From: JBFXEO01 sp050180015
GTDB lineage: Bacteria > Bacteroidota > Bacteroidia > Bacteroidales > Tenuifilaceae
DNA length: 5,410 bases
NCBI GenBank assembly: GCA_050180015.1
Contig: JBFXEO010000203.1
Coordinates: forward strand, 1 to 5,410
Direction: 5' to 3'
This document shows positions 1-5,410 of the stretch, one piece after another. The notes below the pieces were generated by a model that worked only from the letters and a program-made list of their open reading frames with translations, searched no databases and was not told the origin of the DNA. The position numbers and the translations under genes were made by a program. The first letter of the stretch is position 1. The number at the start of each line of letters is the position of its first letter.

Positions 1-322
1 GACAGACTCCGAAAGGGAAAAGGTTATAGCACTGCTAAAGAATTTTACCCTCCAAATGACAGGCTACAGGGGCTGGGACGAAGCCATAGTAACTGCCGGC
101 GGAATAGCCCTAAGCGAGGTAAACAGTAAAACTATGGAATCAAAATTGATTGACGGGCTTTACTTTGCCGGAGAAATACTAGATTTATCGGGGAATACCG
201 GGGGGTATAACCTTCAAATTGCCTTCTCAACCGGATGGCTCGCCGCTGAATCGGCAGTGAAAAAATTATCGGTATCCGGTGAAGGCAACCATAGCACACC
301 TGGATTCCGCACAGAAGATTAA
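1..322 (+). CDS. NAD(P)/FAD-dependent oxidoreductase, HI0933/BaiN-like family, C-terminal fragment
   Basis: This is the last 106 residues of a flavoprotein whose N-terminus lies left of the window; the frame is open from base 2 to the TAA at 320-322. The segment GLYFAGEILDLSG followed by NTGGYNLQIAFSTGWLAA is the signature C-terminal FAD-contacting block of the HI0933-like family, in which the GLYFAGE stretch closes the Rossmann-type FAD site and the GGYNLQ-AFSTG stretch lies against the flavin. Just before it, TAGGIALSEVNSKTMESK matches the usual family pattern of 'TAGGV-L-E-(N/D)-TMESK'. Family members are soluble cytosolic flavoproteins of mostly unproven substrate, often annotated as aminoacetone oxidase-like; the sequence here does not show a substrate. 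The N-terminal GxGxxG dinucleotide-binding motif is not in the window. The gene ends 28 bases from the stop codon of the convergent FAH gene, with no convincing terminator in between. Confidence 0.88.
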   Translation, partial: TDSEREKVIALLKNFTLQMTGYRGWDEAIVTAGGIALSEVNSKTMESKLIDGLYFAGEILDLSGNTGGYNLQIAFSTGWLAAESAVKKLSVSGEGNHSTPGFRTED

Positions 323-350
323 GCATTGAACGCTACGTTTCCCGAATAAA

Positions 351-962
351 CTATCTAACAAAAAAATCGAGCATCAACCTGTCGCCTAAAAAAGCCTTTA
401 ACCTATCGCCAGCTGTTACAGGGCCAACACCGGCAGGCGTTCCGGTGAAAATTAAATCGCCTGTCCGAAAAGTAACATACCGCGATACATGTTCGATAAG
501 CTCATCGTAGCTAAACATCATATCGCGGGTATTACCCTGCTGAACCGTTTCGCCATTCTTTTCAAGGTGAAAGTTAATGTTACTCAAATCATCAAAATCG
601 CCCTTATCTATAAAATCCCCAATTGGTGCCGAGTAATCAAAGGCTTTGGCTATTTCCCACGGTAGCCCTTGCTGCTTGCAAACCTGCTGCAAATCGCGGG
701 CAGTAAAATCTACTCCCAGCGTAACAGCGTCGTAGTACCTATGGGCAAATCGCCTGTTTATACTCTTACCGAGCCGGTTAATTCTCAGAACAACTTCCAG
801 CTCGTAGTGTAAATCGTGGGTAAAGTCAGGGTAAAAAAAAGGATTGTTGTTGCGTAGCAGGCATGTATCGGGCTTAATAAAGAATACAGGGCAGCTGGGT
901 GTCGCGGCCTGCATTTCCAGGGCGTGATCCGGGTAATTCCGACCAATACAAATAATTTTCAT
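351..962 (-). CDS. Fumarylacetoacetate hydrolase (FAH) family protein, FAHD1-like
   Basis: A 203-residue single-domain FAH-fold enzyme. Visible landmarks are GRNYPDH at residues 7-13, where H13 and E16 match the His/Glu catalytic dyad of FAHD1; the metal-binding pair E54 and E56 in YELEVV; the third metal ligand D85 in GVDFTARD; K106 in AKAFD; and the substrate-loop motif FTGTPAGVG at 172-180. The family cleaves or decarboxylates acylpyruvates and oxaloacetate, or isomerises and hydrates related dienoates, with Mg2+ or Mn2+ in the cytosol. The complete dyad favours acylpyruvase/oxaloacetate decarboxylase activity, which is an inference; exact substrate cannot be read from sequence. Length is slightly short of the roughly 220 residues typical of FAHD1 but no core motif is missing. 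The ATG at 960-962 is chosen because MKIICIGRNY is the usual start of the fold; there is no Shine-Dalgarno. It lies 69 bases downstream of the exonuclease stop and is probably transcribed with it. Confidence 0.9.
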   Translation of the reverse strand: MKIICIGRNYPDHALEMQAATPSCPVFFIKPDTCLLRNNNPFFYPDFTHDLHYELEVVLRINRLGKSINRRFAHRYYDAVTLGVDFTARDLQQVCKQQGLPWEIAKAFDYSAPIGDFIDKGDFDDLSNINFHLEKNGETVQQGNTRDMMFSYDELIEHVSRYVTFRTGDLIFTGTPAGVGPVTAGDRLKAFLGDRLMLDFFVR

Positions 963-1031
963 TGGAGTTTTACTTTTAACGCTAAGGGCAACCTATAAAA
1001 TTCAGTGCAGGCATGCTCAACCAAGGCTCTG

Positions 1032-1799
1032 CTATTTTTGTTTCATTTTCAGGTAAATGGCAGTAAGCACCCGTTTGGTGTAAAGCGGAAATTCGCCGTT
1101 CATCATCCATGAGTAGTAGCTGGGTTCCTTTTGCAACACTTCAACCACTGGCTTTCCCCGGTGTTTTCCAAAGTTAAAAACTTCAACTCCCTTATCGTCC
1201 AGAATAATACGGCCGATAAAATCGACATTCCGGTTGAAAGAGCTGTACTCCGAAAGGAAATCAATATCGTTTTTTAGATCAGGATACCGATCGAGCTGGG
1301 CACCCAGAATCTCGTAGGTAGCCATGGAATCGGCACCGGCGCTGTGCGCATCGGTCAATTCCTTGTCGAGATAGAATTTGTAGGCCGCCGATAGCGTGCG
1401 TTTTTCCATTTTGTGAAAAATAGTTTGCACATCAATGAACTTACGCTTTTTCAAATCGAAATCAACATCGGCCCTCAGAAACTCCTCGGCAAGCAAAGGA
1501 AAATCGAACTTATTGGAGTTAAACCCGGCAAAATCGCACCCTTCAATCAGGTTTGCCAGCGATTTGGCAATTTCACGGAAGGTTGGCTCATCTTTTACAT
1601 CATCATCGGTTATGCCATGAATAGCGGTGGTCTCAGCTGGAATTGGCATTTCCGGGTTTACCCTACGAACTTTCATCTCTTCCCTCCCATCGGGATATAC
1701 TTTCAGGATAGCAATTTCTACAATTCTATCCTTTACAACATCTATTCCGGTAGTTTCAAGATCGATAAATACCAGGGGGTTTTTAATGTTTAACTTCAT
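1032..1799 (-). CDS. 3'-5' exonuclease, DEDDh (DnaQ-like) family with ExoX-like C-terminal domain
   Basis: A 255-residue protein with the complete DEDDh exonuclease signature: ExoI FIDLETTG with D13 and E15, ExoII FNSNKFDFPLL with D99, and ExoIII AHSAGAD with H152 and D157. These are the two-metal-ion residues that remove 3'-terminal nucleotides. After the catalytic domain (about residues 8-172), residues 207-240 (FNFGKHRGKPV...YYSWMM.GEFP) form the small 'FGKHKGK-W' module seen at the C-terminus of ExoX-like exonucleases. It lies downstream of dnaN, an arrangement I recall from other Bacteroidota, which suggests a role in DNA replication or repair; whether it proofreads, trims RNA or processes other ends is not shown. 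The ATG at 1797-1799 places the first catalytic motif at residue 10, normal for the family. The leader is AT-rich without a Shine-Dalgarno. A strong hairpin separates it from dnaN, so read-through is probably limited, yet no clear promoter of its own was found. Confidence 0.92.
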   Translation of the reverse strand: MKLNIKNPLVFIDLETTGIDVVKDRIVEIAILKVYPDGREEMKVRRVNPEMPIPAETTAIHGITDDDVKDEPTFREIAKSLANLIEGCDFAGFNSNKFDFPLLAEEFLRADVDFDLKKRKFIDVQTIFHKMEKRTLSAAYKFYLDKELTDAHSAGADSMATYEILGAQLDRYPDLKNDIDFLSEYSSFNRNVDFIGRIILDDKGVEVFNFGKHRGKPVVEVLQKEPSYYSWMMNGEFPLYTKRVLTAIYLKMKQK

Positions 1800-1922
1800 T
1801 TTAAAAACGTTTAAGGAACTGTTTGGATTTTCAGAATATTTTAGTTGATGAAGCGGGTGTAGCTGAAAAATTTAAAGGAATACGCCGGGAGTACCGGAAC
1901 CCAAAAAAACTTATGTGTCCTG

Positions 1923-1941
1923 TTACTATTTACTATTTACT
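1923..1941. repeat. Short 7-base tandem repeat (TTACTAT)
   Basis: TTACTAT is repeated twice exactly and followed by a partial third copy (TTACT) in the gap between dnaN and the exonuclease. It is a low-complexity AT-rich tract of about 2.7 units. It may vary in length between strains, and it lies in the region that would form the 5' leader of the exonuclease transcript. No function can be read from it. Confidence 0.6.
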
Positions 1942-2008
1942 GCCAATTACTCAATTCAACTCTCATCCCACAATCAGCCCGCAAAAAACCTGAACAACTT
2001 ATAAATAG

Positions 2009-2077
2009 AAAACCTTCCCATAGGTTCCTCCTAATCTGTTTTCCGATGCAGGAGTTAAGTTCCCATGGGAAGGTTTT
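2009..2077 (-). terminator. Large hairpin downstream of dnaN, likely transcription terminator
   Basis: The arms at 2009-2024 and 2062-2077 are complementary at 15 of 16 positions, with one A/C mismatch. A second inner stem of five pairs (2028-2032 with 2050-2054) sits inside the 37-base loop. In the dnaN transcript the hairpin begins 12 bases after the stop codon, and its 3' arm ends in UUUU followed by a U-rich run (CUAUUUAU), fitting an intrinsic terminator for dnaN. The loop is longer than in a typical intrinsic terminator and the first U's are part of the stem, so this could also be a processing or regulatory hairpin. The rest of the 1800-2089 gap holds only the short tandem repeat and AT-rich sequence; no consensus promoter for the exonuclease was seen. 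Confidence 0.6.
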
Positions 2078-2089
2078 TAACCTCGATTG

Positions 2090-3220
2090 CTATGCGCCAA
2101 TCATCATTGGCATTAGCAGCATGAGAACATCCTCATCGGGATTATCGTTTACATGGGGGAAAAGTAAGCCTGCCCGTGACGGATCTGACATGGACAGTAC
2201 GATGTCGGAGGCCGAAAGGTTGGCCAGTATTTCGACCAGAAATGCCGATTTAAAGCCAATTTCCATATCTTGGCCCTCGTACTCACACTTTAAACGCTCG
2301 TAGGCGGAGACCGAAAAATCTAAGTCCTGCGCAGAAACCATACACTGGTTACCGGTTAAACTCAACTTAACAAGGTTGCTTGCCGCATTGGAGTAAATGG
2401 CTACCCGGCGAAGCGCATTGTAAAGTTCAACACGGTCAATCACCATTTTATTTGGGTTATCGACAGGTATAACAGCGCTGTAGTTTGGGTAGCTGCCCTC
2501 CACTAGCCGGCATATTAAGGTGTAACCCGACATGGTAACGCGGGCATTCTTTTGGTCAAAATCTACCTGAATTGCGCCTGTATCCTTGGCCAGTATGGCC
2601 TTAAGCAGCTGTGCCGGTTTTTTGGGAAGGATGAACGACGACTCGGAGTCGGACTGAACATCCTTACGGCGATAGCGTACCAGCTTGTGCGAGTCCGATG
2701 CCACAAAGGTAATTCCATCCGAATTTAAATCGATAAAAATACCGTTCATCACCGGTCTCATTTCATCGTCGGCCGTAGCAAATATTGTTTTGGTAATACC
2801 GTTCAGCATTAAATCGGCAGATAGCTTAACGGTGGTCTTGTTTTCGGCTTTTAACTCGGCCTTTGCCGGAAAATCGTCGGCGGGTTGTCCAACAATGTTA
2901 AACTGACCGTTCTCCGAATTTATCACTATTGAGAGTGAAGATGTATTGATATCGAAGGTAAGTGGCTGCTCGGAAAACTCCTTCAGGGTATCTATCAATA
3001 TTTTGTAGGGAATTGCCACAGCCCCATCGCCCGAAACATTCTCCAGGGTAAGCCGTGTTGTAAGGGTTGACTCTAAGTCCGATGCGGTAATCTCCAGCTC
3101 GTTACCCTCCAATTTAAACAAAAAATTGTCCAGGATTGGTAAAGTGTTCTTACTGCTAATCACCCTGCTTACTACAGACAGATGGCTCAACAACTCAGTG
3201 CTTGATACAACAAATTTCAT
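2090..3220 (-). CDS. dnaN: DNA polymerase III subunit beta (sliding clamp)
   Basis: A 376-residue beta clamp, the ring that tethers DNA polymerase III and other repair and replication partners to DNA. It has the expected length for the family (E. coli 366) and the three repeated clamp domains: about residues 1-120, 128-248 and 250-376. Landmarks are RPVMNGIFID at 155-164, ASDSHKLVR at 174-182, EGSYPNY at 241-247 (E. coli EGRFPDY) and the C-terminal LLMPMM at 368-373, whose MPM residues form the hydrophobic pocket that binds partner peptides. The frame can be opened by a GTG at 3221-3223 directly before the ATG at 3218-3220; I chose the ATG because MKFVVSSTELL is the usual DnaN N-terminus. Upstream lies a 187-base gap with a plausible -7 box, so it is probably transcribed from its own promoter rather than only from the gldG side. 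A hairpin 12 bases after the TAG stop closes the unit. Confidence 0.98.
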   Translation of the reverse strand: MKFVVSSTELLSHLSVVSRVISSKNTLPILDNFLFKLEGNELEITASDLESTLTTRLTLENVSGDGAVAIPYKILIDTLKEFSEQPLTFDINTSSLSIVINSENGQFNIVGQPADDFPAKAELKAENKTTVKLSADLMLNGITKTIFATADDEMRPVMNGIFIDLNSDGITFVASDSHKLVRYRRKDVQSDSESSFILPKKPAQLLKAILAKDTGAIQVDFDQKNARVTMSGYTLICRLVEGSYPNYSAVIPVDNPNKMVIDRVELYNALRRVAIYSNAASNLVKLSLTGNQCMVSAQDLDFSVSAYERLKCEYEGQDMEIGFKSAFLVEILANLSASDIVLSMSDPSRAGLLFPHVNDNPDEDVLMLLMPMMIGA

Positions 3221-3281
3221 CACTGCAATTTTTTAAGTTAATGGTATAGTTAAATATTATCTACATTTTACTAAACTCCCC

Positions 3282-3289
3282 CAAATATA
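3282..3289 (-). promoter_or_regulatory. Candidate Bacteroidota -7 promoter element for dnaN
   Basis: On the minus strand this reads TATATTTG, an exact match to the Bacteroidota -7 consensus TAnnTTTG. It lies 61 bases upstream of the dnaN ATG, implying a 5' leader of roughly 50-55 bases. No TTTG -33 element is visible at the usual 19-21 base spacing; the position is instead close to a near-perfect palindrome (3311-3326). With only one of two elements, this is a reasonable but unproven promoter. Confidence 0.45.
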
Positions 3290-3310
3290 TTGCCCCACAT
3301 GTGTTTACGT

Positions 3311-3326
3311 ACTCCTTATAAAGAGT
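3311..3326. repeat. Near-perfect 16-base palindrome upstream of the dnaN promoter
   Basis: ACTCCTTATAAAGAGT is a dyad with 7 of 8 half-site positions matching, centred on TTATAA. It ends about 22 bases upstream of the candidate -7 box, so it covers the place where a -33 element would be. That geometry would suit an operator for a dimeric regulator, but a chance AT-rich palindrome cannot be excluded. The surrounding gap (3221-3407) also contains the 8-base palindrome CACATGTG at 3296-3303 and the DnaA-box-like sites described under findings. Confidence 0.35.
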
Positions 3327-3407
3327 TAATACTGTAGATCAAGCAATTCAATATTTTTTTGGGAAGTCAATTATACGAAATTTTACCCACAAAATTACAA
3401 AAGGGTT

Positions 3408-4406
3408 TTAGTTTTTAGCAACCAAATCGGCAATATCCTTAAAAACAGGAGAAAAATTAACATAAGTAGCTTCGGCAACCTGATTATTGGCATAAACCAC
3501 ATAGAAACGATCAGGATCAACATCCATTTTTACCCCCAGCTCGTTTAAGCTGTCAACCTTTACAGGGTAAAGAGCAACCTGGCTAACCGTATCGCCGGAA
3601 CACAGCCTAATTACACGCATAGCGGAGGCAGCCTTTACCTGATCCCTGGCACGGCTCAACGACTGCCCTGAAAGTTTTTTTACCGATAGACCACCAAATG
3701 CCTGTATGAGCCGGTGAACCCTGAACGTATCGGGATTGGCAACCGCTACATCGCTCTGAGAATTTTTCAGGCTGACACCATTACCGTTGATGGTGATTTT
3801 GTAGGATAATTGCGGGTTACCCGGAATTTCAACCTCAACCAGAGATAGTTTGCCGAAATCGATATCAAACAGCTTATTGCCTGTCCAGTACAATTTATCG
3901 GTGACGAAAAGGGCTGTAATATCGCCTGAATATCCTGTCAAATCCAGAAAGTAGGCTGTTTTAAGCCATTCGCCCGTGCCAATAGTCCTGTTAAAAGCTG
4001 GTTCAAAATAAACGTAAAAACAAAAGCGTTTCTTTTTGCTGCCGTAAACAGCAACCTTTGTCCCTTTCTGCCCTAAAACGCTGATGAGGCTATCGTTCAA
4101 TATTTCAGGAACGGGACTGTCCGAGTTGAGGTTAGCCAACACGTTAAGCAATGCACCAATAGCCTTGGAATCGGCCTCTTGACCTGAATTTAGATTCCAC
4201 CTGGAACCGGCCCTGCTCAATGTCATTAAATTAGAGCTATTTTTTATGGTGATACTATCAATGTCATCGACATTGGTAACTGTAAACTGCTTATCGGCAT
4301 TGGAGCTGGAATTTGCCCGGTATATCAGTGTAACGGCGCAAATAGCCAACAGAATAAAAAACAACCCGTAACGTTTAAGTGTTCGTACCATACCGCTAAC
4401 GAGCAT
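3408..4406 (-). CDS. DUF4340-like membrane-anchored protein of the gldG locus
   Basis: A 332-residue protein with one N-terminal membrane segment (about residues 14-29, YGLFFILLAICAVTLI) preceded by basic residues R8, K11 and R12, so the bulk should lie on the outer face of the cytoplasmic membrane. The following stretch shows the DUF4340 pattern: repeated short beta strands (FTVTNVDDIDSITI), then a L-R-W-L segment around W70 and an 'AD...I..LL..L..L' helix at 79-93; YWTGNKLFDI at 173-182 resembles the family's 'W-L-D' motif. Genes of this type commonly follow GldG-like ABC-transport subunits; function is not established. Its ATG at 4404-4406 overlaps the gldG end by 11 bases, suggesting translational coupling. 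An alternative ATG at 4389-4391 (residue 6) would begin just after the gldG stop and keeps the membrane segment intact. No strong terminator follows the TAA. The DUF assignment is by pattern recognition, not search. Confidence 0.7.
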   Translation of the reverse strand: MLVSGMVRTLKRYGLFFILLAICAVTLIYRANSSSNADKQFTVTNVDDIDSITIKNSSNLMTLSRAGSRWNLNSGQEADSKAIGALLNVLANLNSDSPVPEILNDSLISVLGQKGTKVAVYGSKKKRFCFYVYFEPAFNRTIGTGEWLKTAYFLDLTGYSGDITALFVTDKLYWTGNKLFDIDFGKLSLVEVEIPGNPQLSYKITINGNGVSLKNSQSDVAVANPDTFRVHRLIQAFGGLSVKKLSGQSLSRARDQVKAASAMRVIRLCSGDTVSQVALYPVKVDSLNELGVKMDVDPDRFYVVYANNQVAEATYVNFSPVFKDIADLVAKN

Positions 4407-5410
4407 ATTTTTTACGCCGGATTATCAACCAAACCGCACCTCCCAGAAGGAGTAACGCCGATGGAACCAGCGTATTTACAAGTTGCCATTGCAGCCTGCC
4501 GGCTGCCACTTTTTTACGATCGAGCAACCGAAGCTGAAAATTGCGTGAACGCAAGCCCATCAACCCCTCATCGTCGTTCAGGTACTTGACCATGTTCATT
4601 ACCAGCTCCTTGTTGCCAAAGGTCTGATGGGTAAACCTATCGTAACCTAAAGGTATAATGTATGCCCCATTGGCCCGGCGTTGCACATTGTTGCGGGTTA
4701 TATCGGCATCGGCAACCACAATCATTCGGGTAAATACGCTTTTATCCTTGAATTCCAAGCTTTGTCCATGTGTGTAGGCCAACAACGGGCGATTCCTAAA
4801 CACGGACTGGAACTCGCCTTCCAGCTCAACGGCTACCGGGATGTTTGATCCGTAAAACTCGCGCTCGTCAATTTTACTGTTTATCTGCGCCAAATTTACC
4901 ATGAACGGAACCTGCAGCGTTTTGCTGTTGGGCGAAGAGTAAAGCAAAAAGTGTTTTTTGATTTCGTGGCTGCCACCAACGGTATCGACGGGACTAATGA
5001 ACTGGGAGAATATCAAGTTTAGGCTACGGGTAACCGGGTGATTTGCCGGGGGGGCAAGCAATGGATAGTACGCCCACGGCGCAGGAACAAATTTAGGATC
5101 CTGTCCGGCCAACGAAACGTTAACCGGAATAACTGCACATTGTAAATCCTGAATTAAAACAGGGTTTAAACGAACCCCGTAGCGAAAAAGCATATCATCG
5201 AGGTTGTGCTGGTTAACATAGGCCAGCGTAGATGCCCCAGCTGATAAGCTATCGATACTTACCTGCACGGGATCAATGAACCACAGTACCCTCCCACCCT
5301 GCATAATGTACTGGTCAATTACCAGCTTATCGGGCTCGGGCACAGGAAACCGGGTGCCAGCAATAATTACTGTTTTAAAGGGTTTTAAAGCATTTACATC
5401 GCCATTAATG
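4396..5410 (-). CDS. gldG: GldG-type gliding motility / ABC transporter-associated substrate-binding protein, C-terminal part
   Basis: The frame is open to the right edge of the window, giving 337 visible residues that start ...NGDVNALKPFKTVIIAG; the N-terminal membrane segment and first part of the protein are missing. The segment VIDQYIMQGGRVLWFIDPV (about 5275-5331) is highly characteristic of GldG, where an 'AGP-x-P...LDQYIMQGGK-LWLIDPV' block is conserved. The long middle portion is soluble and predicted to face the periplasm; MIVVADADITRN lies within it. The protein ends in a membrane segment (about residues 314-331 of the visible part, ALLLLGGAVWLIIRRKK) and a basic cytosolic tail. In Flavobacterium johnsoniae GldA, GldF and GldG form an ABC transporter needed for gliding, but GldFG homologues are also widespread in non-gliding Bacteroidota, so motility cannot be concluded. 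A GldF permease gene is expected just beyond the right edge. It overlaps the DUF4340-like gene by 11 bases. Confidence 0.88.
   Translation of the reverse strand, partial: INGDVNALKPFKTVIIAGTRFPVPEPDKLVIDQYIMQGGRVLWFIDPVQVSIDSLSAGASTLAYVNQHNLDDMLFRYGVRLNPVLIQDLQCAVIPVNVSLAGQDPKFVPAPWAYYPLLAPPANHPVTRSLNLIFSQFISPVDTVGGSHEIKKHFLLYSSPNSKTLQVPFMVNLAQINSKIDEREFYGSNIPVAVELEGEFQSVFRNRPLLAYTHGQSLEFKDKSVFTRMIVVADADITRNNVQRRANGAYIIPLGYDRFTHQTFGNKELVMNMVKYLNDDEGLMGLRSRNFQLRLLDRKKVAAGRLQWQLVNTLVPSALLLLGGAVWLIIRRKKYAR

Noticed and set aside
132..326. Minus-strand 64-codon frame opposite the flavoprotein end
   Set aside because: It lies opposite a clear HI0933-family C-terminus and its translation is rich in arginine and isoleucine without any motif.
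323..350. Possible bidirectional terminator between the convergent flavoprotein and FAH genes
   Set aside because: Only a four-pair AACG/CGTT hairpin with a three-base loop is present and there is no U-tract.
1406..1427. QTIF at residues 125-128 of the exonuclease as a beta-clamp-binding motif
   Set aside because: It lies inside the exonuclease fold, not in an exposed tail or linker, and is a poor match to the QLxLF consensus.
1413..1848. Overlapping plus-strand open frames inside and just past the exonuclease gene
   Set aside because: They are antisense to a complete DEDDh exonuclease with all catalytic residues, and their translations show no recognisable domain.
1800..2008. Promoter for the exonuclease gene
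   Set aside because: No TAnnTTTG match was found on the minus strand; the nearest approximation, TAAGTTTT at 1906-1913, has no -33 partner at proper spacing.
2046..2906. Plus-strand open frames antisense to dnaN
   Set aside because: dnaN is unambiguous over its full length; the antisense frames show no domain pattern and look like codon-bias shadows.
3221..3223. GTG start codon for dnaN
   Set aside because: It sits directly before an ATG that gives the conserved MKFVVSS N-terminus, so the ATG is preferred.
3379..3396. Inverted repeat AATTTT...AAAATT after the DUF4340-like gene as a terminator
   Set aside because: The stem is six A/T pairs only, too weak for an intrinsic terminator, and no U-run follows directly.

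Overview
The window looks like chromosomal DNA of a member of the Bacteroidota, most likely the Bacteroidales/Marinilabiliales side of the phylum. Three things point there: a GldG-type gliding/ABC-transport protein, a DnaN with the C-terminal MPMM ending I associate with this phylum, and starts preceded by AT-rich leaders instead of strong Shine-Dalgarno sites. The lineage is inferred from protein character and gene order, not from a marker search.

Layout, left to right. Bases 1-322 (+) are the 3' end of a flavoprotein of the HI0933/BaiN-like family. It converges on everything else in the window, which lies on the minus strand. Reading the minus strand in its own direction, from high to low coordinates, the order is: the C-terminal part of gldG (running off the right edge), a DUF4340-like membrane-anchored protein overlapping it by 11 bases, a 187-base AT-rich regulatory gap, dnaN (DNA polymerase III sliding clamp), a 290-base gap holding a large hairpin, a DEDDh 3'-5' exonuclease with an ExoX-like C-terminal domain, and a FAHD1-like fumarylacetoacetate hydrolase family enzyme.

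There seem to be three transcriptional blocks on the minus strand. gldG and the DUF4340-like gene are translationally linked and probably form one membrane-associated unit with a GldF-type permease expected beyond the right edge. dnaN has a plausible Bacteroidota -7 element in its leader and is closed by the hairpin at 2009-2077. The exonuclease and the FAH enzyme are 69 bases apart with no visible terminator and are probably co-transcribed; I could not find a convincing promoter for them.

Most of the window is ordinary housekeeping sequence. I found no mobile element, CRISPR array, RNA gene or defence system. The parts that deserve a second look are the two intergenic gaps flanking dnaN: a hairpin whose two arms each carry the same start-codon context behind a purine-rich ribosome-binding-like motif, and a leader with near-consensus DnaA-box-like sites, a near-perfect 16-base palindrome and a -7 box.
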